A DNA stretch of 11,731 bases from NCBI GenBank assembly GCA_026396355.1, contig JAPLWY010000051.1, positions 1-11,731 on the forward strand, in the 5' to 3' direction. This document shows positions 1-6,532 of the stretch, in pieces. The notes beneath the pieces were generated by a model. That model searched no databases. It was given only the letters and a program-made list of their open reading frames with translations, and was not told the DNA's origin. Every line of letters begins with the position of its first letter. The stretch's first letter is position 1. Source of the DNA: Microcaldota archaeon (lineage in GTDB: Archaea > Micrarchaeota > Micrarchaeia > Anstonellales > Anstonellaceae). The translations under genes and the position numbers were made by a program.

Positions 1-702
1 GCGCCATCTATTCCGCTTATTGGGAATATTGGGGGCTGCCAGCTGGCAAAATACGGAGTGAAAAAAGTGCGTGAGGCGCTTGACGCTGTTGAGGCTGATG
101 CGCTTTCAATTCATCTGAACCCATTGCAGGAAGTCTGCCAGCCAGAGGGGGACCATGATTTTACAAGCGTGCTTGCGCAAATTGGAGTATTTGCGCGCGA
201 CTTGGGGCTGCCTTTGATTGTGAAAGAAACTGGCGCGGGAATAAGCGCGGACGCTGCGGTTGCGCTGAAGAAGGCTGGAGTGAAAATGATTGATGTTTCA
301 GGCGCAGGCGGGACTTCCTGGAGCAAAGTCGAATACGCCCGAAGCAAGAAAGAGCCTGTGTTTGCAGACTGGGGCAATCCGACCTGCGAGTCTGTTGTTG
401 CCTGCGCTGAGGCTGCGAAGGGAATGGGAATAATTGCAAGCGGAGGCGTGCGGAACGGGCTGGATGCCGCAAAGTCGATTGCGCTTGGAGCTGATTTTGC
501 AGGCGCTGCGCTGCCCTTCCTCCGCGCGCAAGAGCCTGCACTTGTGGCGCAGGAGTGGAAGAGCGACTTGAAGCAGTCCATGCTCTTGTGCGGCGCGAAG
601 AATGCCGCGCAGCTGAAGAAAGCGAAGCTCATAATCGCTGGAAAGACCGCCGAGTCCCTCGCGCGCATGGGAATCGATGCAGGCAAGTACGCGAGAAGGT
701 AG
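1..702 (+). CDS. fni: Type 2 isopentenyl-diphosphate delta-isomerase (5' truncated by window edge)
   Basis: This FMN- and NADPH-dependent enzyme interconverts isopentenyl and dimethylallyl diphosphate, the last step before archaeal lipid prenyl-chain assembly. The frame is open from base 1, and 233 residues are visible of about 340-360 usual for the family, so roughly the first third lies outside the window. Family signatures appear in order: IGNIGG near the visible start, ADALSIHLNPLQE with QPEGD (substrate and Mg2+ region), VKETGAGIS, the flavin-binding SGAGGTSW, DWGNPT, IASGGVRNG and the phosphate-binding AKSIALGAD. It stops at TAG 700-702. The GTG at 58 is internal, because conserved sequence continues upstream of it. 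The gene implies a mevalonate-type isoprenoid route. The family assignment is secure; the type 1 isomerase has an unrelated fold and does not fit. Confidence 0.96.
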   Translation, partial: APSIPLIGNIGGCQLAKYGVKKVREALDAVEADALSIHLNPLQEVCQPEGDHDFTSVLAQIGVFARDLGLPLIVKETGAGISADAAVALKKAGVKMIDVSGAGGTSWSKVEYARSKKEPVFADWGNPTCESVVACAEAAKGMGIIASGGVRNGLDAAKSIALGADFAGAALPFLRAQEPALVAQEWKSDLKQSMLLCGAKNAAQLKKAKLIIAGKTAESLARMGIDAGKYARR

Positions 703-713
703 GGCACGTGAAG

Positions 714-722
714 CTATTTATA
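714..722 (+). promoter_or_regulatory. TATA box for the aminotransferase gene
   Basis: The stretch CTATTTATA is an archaeal TATA-like box centred about 33 bases before the ATG at 751. No Shine-Dalgarno site lies directly before that ATG. This suggests a transcript that starts at or very near the start codon, and it argues for ATG 751 over the in-frame TTG at 739. Confidence 0.5.
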
Positions 723-750
723 GATTAGACGCGTAGCCTTGCATGATATT

Positions 751-1852
751 ATGGAAAATGAAGGCTTCGGGAAAGTTTCATCATTCAGGCTAGAGAGATA
801 CTTTGCAAAGCACGAGTTTTCAGCGAAATACTTGCTATGTGCAAGCGATGCCCAGACGATGAGAATTGACGAGCTTCTTGCCCTGGAGCCGGGCTCGGAA
901 AAAAAATTCCTTGAGATGAGGTTGGGCTACACGGAATCCCAGGGCAGCCCCAGTTTGAGAAGATATTGGGCCAGATGAGATAGTTGTGACTTCTGGCGCA
1001 GAAGAGGCCATTTTCCTATTCGTAAATGCAGCCTTGACCAGAAAGGACAGAGTAGTTGTTGAAACGCCGTGCTACCAGTCGCTTTACGAATTGGCAAGGC
1101 TGAATTGCGATGCCGTGAAATGGGACTTGGAGCAGGCCGGCGGAGCGTGGAGGGTGGATGTTGGAAGCCTGGCAAACTGCGGAAAGCTGGACGCGATGAT
1201 AGTCAATTCCCCCCACAACCCTACAGGGCATCAATTTGGGAAGGGAGAATTTGAGGAAATTGTGGATATAGCGCGGAAAAATGACGCAATATTGTTTTCA
1301 GACGAGGTTTACAGGCTGCTGGAATATAAAAAATCATGCAGGCTGCCTGCGGCGTGCGATGTTTATGACAAAGCGGTTTCCCTTGGAGTCATGTCCAAGG
1401 CATTCGGGCTGGCGGGCTTGCGAATCGGCTGGATTGCGACAAAGGATGCAAAACTGAGACGGCGGGTTTCAGAGCTTAAAGATTATACGACGATATGCAA
1501 CAGCGCCCCGTCCGAATTTCTGGCAGAAATAGCAATAAAGAATAGGGAATTGGTAGTTGGAAGAGCGCTGAGGATTGTGAAGAAGAATCTGGGGCTATTG
1601 AACAGTTTCTTTTCAAGGCATGGCGGGCTTTTTGGCTGGAAAGCGCCCAAAGCAGGGACTGTGGCTTTCCCGGAAATCAAGGCTGGCGGCTCGGATGAAT
1701 TTTGCCGGAAACTTTTGGGCAGGAAAGGCGTCCTGCTGGCGCCTTCTTCGGAATTTGCATTTGGAGATGGAAACTTCAGGGTAGGGTTTGGAAGACAGGA
1801 CATGCCCGAGGCGCTGGGGCGCTTGGAAGAATTCGTGGATGAAAATGCCTAG
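751..1852 (+). pseudogene. PLP-dependent class I/II aminotransferase, frame broken near 958-976
   Basis: Two adjacent frames together encode one fold-type I aminotransferase. The first part (751-978) carries the N-terminal motifs FRLERYFAKHEF, SDAQTMRIDEL and LGYTESQGSPSLR, then hits TGA at 976-978. The second frame is open from 959 and reads EDIGPDEIVVTSGAEEA, the Tyr-containing ETPCYQSLYE, NSPHNPTG, FSDEVY and the PLP-lysine motif SKAFGLAGLRIGW (Lys codon 1397-1399). It ends near the substrate-arginine region FRVGFGR, with TAG at 1850-1852. Between SLR and EDIGPDE a normal family member has a short helix (roughly 6-8 residues, usually containing an Ile-Ala and a Tyr); here it is missing and the frame shifts. 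A small deletion, real or from assembly, fits better than a single-base error. The substrate is unknown. All downstream catalytic motifs are intact, so decay would be recent. Confidence 0.85.
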
Positions 1853-1902
1853 AAAATTGAAGCCCCACGAAGTTGTAAGACTGCCCCACCGTTGCGCGCC
1901 CC

Positions 1903-1907
1903 AAAAA
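1903..1907 (-). terminator. T-run terminator for the minus-strand gene ending at 1909
   Basis: Immediately after the minus-strand TAG (1909-1911) the minus strand reads T5 in a short AT-rich stretch. Archaeal RNA polymerase terminates at T-rich tracts without needing a hairpin. The call rests on position and composition only. Confidence 0.35.
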
Positions 1908-1908
1908 T

Positions 1909-2286
1909 CTATTGCATGTAGCAGAATTTGCCGTCTTTTTCGTAGAATATCTTCCCTACGAATTTTTCCCCGTCCTTGAAAAGCGGTGACTGGTAAGCTT
2001 GGTTCAAAATTGCAACAAGTTCCCCAGCCGCAGTCTCGTTTGTTGCGCCCGGATAGGCAGCTGTCAGGGAGTATTTGATGTTAAAATAAACGGCGTCCTT
2101 TTTTTCCTCTGACAATAGCGGGTCTTTGCGTGCATGCACTTTTTTGACTGTGCCCAGTTTTAGCTGGACAGCATCAGGCACATCGATTGCGGGCTTTATT
2201 ATTTTCAGTGCCCTCCGGATAACGCTTGGCCTGGCACTGCAGTTGAAGAATGCGCGTGCCTTGCCAACTGGCTTATTTAATTCCAT
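1909..2286 (-). CDS. Conserved-looking 125-residue protein of unknown function
   Basis: I do not recognise this protein. It is a soluble, Lys-rich 125-residue chain with no signal peptide, membrane segment or obvious metal-binding cluster. The N-terminal third is basic (MELNKPVGKARAFF, RRALKIIKPAID). The centre has a VQLKLGTVKKVHARKDPLL stretch, and the C-terminal half alternates strand-like and helical pieces (VYFNIKYSLTAAYP, AAGELVAILNQAYQSP, FVGKIFYEKDGKFCYMQ). A real gene is supported by the length of the open frame, the ATG at 2286 and a TATA box 28 bases upstream. It sits 58 bases downstream of the solenoid gene on the same strand but has its own promoter, so it may be expressed independently of that broken gene. 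It converges with the aminotransferase across 56 bases. Confidence 0.7.
   Translation of the reverse strand: MELNKPVGKARAFFNCSARPSVIRRALKIIKPAIDVPDAVQLKLGTVKKVHARKDPLLSEEKKDAVYFNIKYSLTAAYPGATNETAAGELVAILNQAYQSPLFKDGEKFVGKIFYEKDGKFCYMQ
1939..1967 (+). terminator. Hairpin plus T-run, possible terminator for the aminotransferase transcript
   Basis: A seven-base inverted repeat (TTCGTAG at 1939-1945 and CTACGAA at 1956-1962) encloses a 10-base loop and is followed directly by T5 (1963-1967). On the plus strand this has the shape of an intrinsic terminator, 87 bases after the aminotransferase stop. It lies inside the 3' coding part of the convergent gene, so coding constraint could also produce it by chance. 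Confidence 0.4.
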
Positions 2287-2309
2287 TAAACTATATTATA
2301 AACAACAGT

Positions 2310-2318
2310 ATTATAAAT
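2310..2318 (-). promoter_or_regulatory. TATA box for the 125-residue gene
   Basis: The minus strand reads ATTTATAAT here, centred 28 bases before the ATG at 2286, with no Shine-Dalgarno site following. A second AT-rich box (TTTATAATATA, about 2291-2301) lies closer to the start and is a weaker candidate because of its spacing. Confidence 0.55.
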
Positions 2319-2467
2319 GCAGAGGCTGCGCGCGGATTCTGCGGTTATCGCGGGCATCCGACATCGAAGATGCTCAGCGGGACCTCCTTTTTCCGGGAAA
2401 GCTGTTCGTTTGCCCACTCAAGAAGCATGTCCTTCGTCTTTTCGAATTGCACCTTGCCCACAACCGT

Positions 2468-2656
2468 GTTCCCGACCGCATAGGTCAGGTTCTTGGCATT
2501 GAAGCAGAACATGGACGAGCGGACATCTTCGCAGTTGTGGAGGTAGTATGAATCGCTGCAGGACTTGGAGCTGTCAGTTTCGAAGCACCGGTTCAGTTTT
2601 TCCGAGTAATAGCAGTTCATGCAGAAGTATGACTCGAACGCCATTGACGAGCCGAA
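2468..2656 (-). repeat. Second copy of the internal Cys-rich module
   Basis: These 63 codons (FGSSMAF to AVGN) align without gaps to the module at 3293-3481, with about 29 identical residues by my hand count. Cysteines fall at a strict nine-residue interval, at codons beginning on bases 2614, 2587, 2560, 2533 and 2506 of the minus strand. The aromatic pairs YY and the MFCFN-(x)4-YA block are shared with the first copy. Confidence 0.8.
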
Positions 2657-3292
2657 AATGCAGTCGCTCGTCCTTGGCCAGAACGAGTAGGCAGTATTCT
2701 TAGAAAACGAAACTCCGGGCGAGCGATAGGAGTTCATGGACTGGTACTGCGTGGAGCATTCTATGACATTGATGTTCTCGCCGAAGAAGAATTCGGGGGA
2801 CAGGTAGGCAATTTTTGAGATGCCTTCTGAAATTGAGGAAAGCGAGAGTTTTTCAGCCTCGCCTGGCTCGAGATGGAGGCTGTTGCCAATGAATTCCGCC
2901 TCAAGCAGAGTCACCAGCCTGGAGCGGGGATAAAGGAGATAATTGGAATAGTCTGCAAGAAGCATTGGCTTGTTGCTTATGATTGATTCCCCCACTTCCA
3001 TTTTCAGCACGTGCGATTTCAGCCAGGCGGAGTAATTGTCTATCCCAGAGAGTTTTTTGCCGAGAATCAGTTCGGAGGTCCTGCTGAAGGCTGATTCTAT
3101 CTTGGAAAGGTCGGGCTTCCGGATTTTCTCGAGTTTTTTCAGCTCGAGCAATATCTGCTTGTAGCCATGCCCCTTGCATTCCCCGGCAATCTCGACCAGG
3201 GAGGGCAAAGAATGCTCGCTGGAAAGCTTTTCTGCAAGCTCGGACACCAGTCTTTCCTTTATTGATGAATACTTGTCCTTGGGAAGCTCCAG

Positions 3293-3481
3293 GTTGCCAA
3301 TGGCGTATCTTTTGTTCCGCACATTGAAGCAGAACATGCAGCTTGAGGAATCCATTACGCCGTTGATGTAGTAGCAGTCAGAGCATGCCTGGGATTTCCA
3401 GGCTTCCAGGCAGCGCGTGAGCTTGTAGCCTTCGTAGCCCCGGACCAGGAATTTGGACACGCCTATGCCGTCCGAGCCGAA
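3293..3481 (-). repeat. First copy of the internal Cys-rich module
   Basis: These 63 codons (FGSDGIG to AIGN) are the first of two homologous modules in the same protein. Three of the five ladder cysteines of the other copy are kept in register (RCLE, QACSD and MFCFN); the other two positions hold Gly and Val. The divergence indicates an old duplication rather than a recent one. Confidence 0.8.
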
Positions 3482-3921
3482 AAGGAATTCACACTCCTTT
3501 ATCCTGGCAGAGTTGCAGACGTACTTGGAATCGCTGATGACGCCGGACTCGAGAACATAGTAGGAATCCTTGCAGTTTGAGCTGCGCTCTATGAAGCTGG
3601 AATTGCCAAGGACCACATCCCCGGTGTAATACGCCCTGTCTTTATTTCGTTGATGGAAAGCGCAGGGAACTTCTTGAGTTTCCATACTTCGTCAAGGGAT
3701 GCCCGCTTGGAGCCTTCGCAATAGTCAAGTATGGAATAGGTGATGTCTTTCCCGGTTAATGTGGAATTGGCGTGAATCAGACGGGGATTGAGGGAAGCGA
3801 GCCATTCCTGGAAAAGCGAAAGTTCGCCCACTTCCTTCCCGAAAAGAACCCTGCAGGTGGCTTTCCAATGCTTGTTAAGTTCGTTATATACTGGAGTTTC
3901 AGTTTCCACTGATTGATTTTG

Positions 3922-3938
3922 GGATAAATCCTTTTATT
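3922..3938 (-). promoter_or_regulatory. Candidate TATA region for the solenoid gene
   Basis: The minus strand contains AATAAAAGG (3938-3930) followed by GATTTATCC (3930-3922), about 17-25 bases before the GTG at 3909. The first lies nearest the spacing seen elsewhere in the window. Which one is used cannot be decided by eye. Confidence 0.35.
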
Positions 3939-4011
3939 GGTGAATCCAAAGCAGGGCGCATATCGGATTCCAACTGGCTTTTGAATGCCCTGAAGAGAGG
4001 TGTTGCATAGT

Positions 4012-4020
4012 TTTATAAAA
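4012..4020 (+). promoter_or_regulatory. TATA box for the 231-residue gene
   Basis: TTTATAAAA lies about 27 bases before the ATG at 4043, a close match to the archaeal consensus. No Shine-Dalgarno site precedes the ATG, so a leaderless message is likely. The 133-base region 3910-4042 thus holds two divergent promoters and no gene. Confidence 0.6.
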
Positions 4021-4042
4021 ACATGTTATTTTATTTAGTGCC

Positions 4043-4738
4043 ATGGTACAACTTTCCGCACATTTAATTTCATCTGATAATGCACCACCCAAGAAGGCAG
4101 AGATGGCAAAAAATATGATGGTAAATGCTTTCCAGGACCTTTACCGGAATCCGCGGATGAACGGCTCATTCGATTTTGGCTACACTGGTTCCGGCGTGGT
4201 GGTTGATAACAGGCTTCTTCTGGAAATTCCAGCAACTGTAGACAAAAAAACGCTGGAGTCCATAAAACAATATTCCAGGCTGCCGCCATTTGTGCCCGAA
4301 ATAAGGAAAAAACTGGGCTTGAAAACGGTTTTCCAGAGCGCCCTTAGCCGCAAGGAAACAGTAGAACATGTTGGACTTTTTTTGGAATACGACTCGACTA
4401 GCAAGGAAATCACAAAAATCGAGGTGTTTTCAGCCCAGCACCAAGGCATGTTCGATGCTTATTGGGGACTCAGCTCAAAAAAAGCGGACATTTATTTCCT
4501 GTTTAAACGCGCCATATCGATAAACGCGAAGGAATATCCTTTCAAAAATCCAGATAAGACTGCCCATGCTGATCTTTACTTCAGCAGAAAAACCGGAATA
4601 ACCGGCTTAATCAGAACGAGCGATTATGTGTCGGAGTACGTGGATGATATTGTTTTGGACAATCCCCTGCTCAAAATTGCAAAAGGCAAGCCTGCAAGTG
4701 AAATGATTGATCTGGCGTTCTATATGAAAAGGAAGTAA
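4043..4738 (+). CDS. 231-residue protein of unknown function
   Basis: I do not recognise this protein. It has no signal peptide or membrane helix. The first 35 residues look helical (PPKKAEMAKNMMVNAFQDLY). Strand-rich segments follow: FDFGYTGSGVVVDNRLLLEIP, HVGLFLEYDSTSKEITKIEVF, KADIYFLFKRAISINA and AHADLYFSRKTGITGLIRTS. Two acidic patches (DYVSEYVDDIVLD) lie near the C terminus. The alternation of strands and short turns suggests a single mixed alpha/beta domain of about 190 residues. The TATA box spacing supports the ATG at 4043; internal ATGs at 4103 onward are less likely. The gene stands alone: its upstream neighbour is divergent and gltX downstream has its own TATA box. Codon use looks like that of its neighbours. 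Confidence 0.72.
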   Translation: MVQLSAHLISSDNAPPKKAEMAKNMMVNAFQDLYRNPRMNGSFDFGYTGSGVVVDNRLLLEIPATVDKKTLESIKQYSRLPPFVPEIRKKLGLKTVFQSALSRKETVEHVGLFLEYDSTSKEITKIEVFSAQHQGMFDAYWGLSSKKADIYFLFKRAISINAKEYPFKNPDKTAHADLYFSRKTGITGLIRTSDYVSEYVDDIVLDNPLLKIAKGKPASEMIDLAFYMKRK

Positions 4739-4773
4739 CGCAGGCGGTTCGCATAAGATCTAAAAGTGCCCAA

Positions 4774-4790
4774 AGTGCGGCGCGCGCACT
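4774..4790. other. Short GC-rich inverted repeat before the gltX promoter
   Basis: AGTGCG (4774-4779) and CGCACT (4785-4790) form a perfect six-base inverted repeat with a five-base loop. It ends a few bases before the gltX TATA box. It could be a regulator site, or a hairpin at the 3' end of the upstream transcript. No T-run follows it, so it is not a convincing terminator. Confidence 0.3.
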
Positions 4791-4795
4791 AAGGC

Positions 4796-4803
4796 TGATA
4801 AAT
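4796..4803 (+). promoter_or_regulatory. TATA-like box for gltX
   Basis: TGATAAAT lies about 24 bases before the ATG at 4824. The spacing resembles that of the other first genes in the window, and no Shine-Dalgarno site is seen before the start codon. Confidence 0.4.
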
Positions 4804-4823
4804 CTTCTTTTCCAAATTCAGGC

Positions 4824-6530
4824 ATGGCACCTACACTCGAAGAAATCATACTCAAGCACACGCTGAAAAACGCGCATGACTACAGGCTTGCCATACCTGG
4901 GAGAATAATAGGCAAGGTAATTGGGGAATTTCCGGATGCCAAAGCGGACATGAAAGGCACAATGAAGCTCATCAATGAGGAGGCGAAGCGGGTGAATGCG
5001 CTTTCGCACGAGGCAATGCTAAAGGAGCTTTCCAACTTCACATTCGAGGAGAAGAAGGAGGAGAAAAAGGAAATCGAGCTTCCGGGCGCAGTGCAGGGGC
5101 ATGTAGTCACGCGCTTTCCGCCAGAGCCGTCAGGCTATCCCCACATAGGGCATGCGAAAGCTGCGTGGCTGGACTATGCATCCGCTATCCGCTACGGGGG
5201 AAAGATGCTTTTGCGCTTTGATGACACCAACCCTGAGAAGGAAAAGCAGGAGTATGTCGAGGCATTGAAGCGGGGGCTCATCTGGCTGGGAATCGACTGG
5301 GCTGATGAAAGCTATACCTCGGACAGGATGGAAGAGTTCTACACGCTTTGCGAAGAGATGTTCATCAAATACAAGGCTTACGTTTGCACCTGCACTGCGG
5401 AGCAGGTGAAAAAAGGAAGGGAAAGCATGAAGCTTTGCGACTGCGCTGCGCGCGAGCCGCAGGAGAGCATGCAATTGTTCCGCAAGATGCGCGAGGGGAA
5501 AATGGAAGAGGGAGAAGCAGTGGTGCGCTTCAGGGGCAACATGCAGTCAGACAATACCGTGATGCGCGACCCCACGCTTTTCAGGATAATAAAGGCGCCG
5601 CATTATCGGCAGGGCGAAAAATACAAGTGCTGGCCGTCTTATGATTTTGTCGCGCCCATAATGGATTCAGTTGAGGGAATAACGCATGCCATGAGAACAA
5701 AGGAATATGAGCTTCGCGACGAGCTTTACTTTGCCATCCTCACCATACTTGAGCTGCGAAAGCCTGCGCTCATTGAGTTTTCGCGCCTTGCAATAAAGAA
5801 TGCGCCAATTTCAAAGAGGCTGATCACTCCTTTGATTACTGAAGGGAAAGTGGAGGGATGGGATGACCCCAGGCTGCCCACCCTTCCTGCGCTGAGAAGA
5901 AGGGGAATACTGCCAGAGGCGGTAAAAAAGTTCGTCTTGTCGTTCGGTCTTTCAAAAGTGGAATCTGTGCCTGGCTGGGATGCGCTTTTGGCGGAGAACC
6001 GGAAATTGCTGGATGAGCGCTGCGCGCGCCGTTTCCTTGTGGCAAGCCCAATCATGCTGGATGTGCAGGAAGCCCCGCCGCACGAGGCAGTGCTCAAGAA
6101 CCACCCTGGAAAGCCTGAAATGGGAGAGCGGAAGCTTGCAGCAACTGGGGAATTCTTCATTGCCAAAAATGATGCTGACGCATTGCAGGTTGGCGAGACT
6201 TTCAGGCTCAAGGACCTGTACAATCTGGTGCTGGTGGAAAAAACAGATGAAAAGCTCGTGGCAAAGTACGATGCTGATGTCGGGCTGGCTGCGCGCAAAT
6301 TGCAGTGGGTGCCAAGGGGCAGCGGGATTGGCTGCACTGTGAAAGTGCCGCATGACTTGCTGGATGAGAACGGGAATTTCAAGCCTGATTCAATGTCAGA
6401 GGAAAAAGGAGTGTGCGAGCCTTCCTGCAAGGAGCTTAAAGTCGGGGACATTGTGCAGTTCGAGCGCTTTGGCTATGCAAGAATGGACAAGCATGAGGAG
6501 AATGGCTTGGTGTTTGTCTTCTCGTGCTGA
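4824..6530 (+). CDS. gltX: Glutamyl-tRNA synthetase, archaeal type
   Basis: This class I enzyme charges tRNA with glutamate. Archaeal members are usually non-discriminating and also make Glu-tRNA(Gln), which a tRNA-dependent amidotransferase then converts. The 568-residue chain has the archaeal N-terminal helical domain (1-90), then the catalytic core with RFPPEPSGYPHIGHAKAAW (HIGH at 107-110), RFDDTNPEKE (131-140), WPSYDF (270-275) and the KMSKS-equivalent ISKRLI (329-334). The C-terminal half (from about 410) is the all-beta anticodon-binding region shared with eukaryotic GluRS and GlnRS, unlike the helical one of bacteria. Paired CxC motifs (188/190 and 205/207) probably bind zinc, as in archaeal relatives. 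Length is normal. The ATG at 4824 fits the start of family homology and the TATA box spacing. The stop lies two bases from the stop of the convergent gene. Confidence 0.97.
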   Translation: MAPTLEEIILKHTLKNAHDYRLAIPGRIIGKVIGEFPDAKADMKGTMKLINEEAKRVNALSHEAMLKELSNFTFEEKKEEKKEIELPGAVQGHVVTRFPPEPSGYPHIGHAKAAWLDYASAIRYGGKMLLRFDDTNPEKEKQEYVEALKRGLIWLGIDWADESYTSDRMEEFYTLCEEMFIKYKAYVCTCTAEQVKKGRESMKLCDCAAREPQESMQLFRKMREGKMEEGEAVVRFRGNMQSDNTVMRDPTLFRIIKAPHYRQGEKYKCWPSYDFVAPIMDSVEGITHAMRTKEYELRDELYFAILTILELRKPALIEFSRLAIKNAPISKRLITPLITEGKVEGWDDPRLPTLPALRRRGILPEAVKKFVLSFGLSKVESVPGWDALLAENRKLLDERCARRFLVASPIMLDVQEAPPHEAVLKNHPGKPEMGERKLAATGEFFIAKNDADALQVGETFRLKDLYNLVLVEKTDEKLVAKYDADVGLAARKLQWVPRGSGIGCTVKVPHDLLDENGNFKPDSMSEEKGVCEPSCKELKVGDIVQFERFGYARMDKHEENGLVFVFSC

Positions 6531-6532
6531 AA

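Larger units (their letters stand above)
2345..3909 (-). pseudogene. Cys/Tyr-rich tandem-module solenoid-like protein, frameshifted near 3640
   Basis: The gene is split over two frames. The first (GTG start at 3907-3909) encodes an N-terminal domain with LNKHWKATCRVLFGKEVGEL and KKFPALSINEIK, matching the paralogue that starts at 11343. The second frame takes over at DRAYYTGD (about 3640) and runs to TAA at 2345-2347. It carries two copies of a Cys/Tyr/Ser-rich module, each ending in MFCFN-(x)4-YA(I/V)GN and a helical hairpin, joined by a Lys/Glu-rich helical linker. In the second copy cysteines recur every nine residues. There is no signal peptide or membrane segment, so the protein is probably cytoplasmic. 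Compared with the paralogue, about ten residues are missing at the junction. Similar Cys-rich proteins occur, as I recall, in CPR bacteria and DPANN archaea without a known function. An ATG at 3685 could in principle start a product lacking the N-terminal domain. Confidence 0.8.

Noticed and set aside
111..707. Minus-strand open frame of 198 codons opposite fni
   Set aside because: It mirrors a confidently identified type 2 isomerase; the translation is Ala/Ser/Pro-rich with no recognisable domain and no promoter.
958..978. Programmed ribosomal frameshift in the aminotransferase
   Set aside because: No slippery heptamer or downstream stem is seen, and coding for a conserved helix is missing, which a frameshift alone would not explain.
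1861..1901. Repeated GCCCCAC-like blocks between convergent genes as a CRISPR-like or attachment repeat
   Set aside because: Only two short copies are seen with no regular spacer, so chance is the simplest explanation.
3589..3909. Separate 106-residue gene upstream of the solenoid frame
   Set aside because: The paralogue at 11343 carries both segments in one uninterrupted frame, and the last 16 residues of this frame (after NEIK) are merely the wrong-frame reading of the following solenoid sequence.
4397..4620. Possible JAB/MPN metalloprotease motif in the 231-residue protein
   Set aside because: The histidines and acidic residues do not fit the spacing of the HxHP and S-x(n)-D motif, so no enzyme family is claimed.
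5726..6451. Minus-strand open frame of 241 codons inside gltX
   Set aside because: It is antisense to the strongly conserved GluRS core. The translation is Ser-rich and low in complexity with no motif, as expected for the complement of a Glu/Lys-rich gene.
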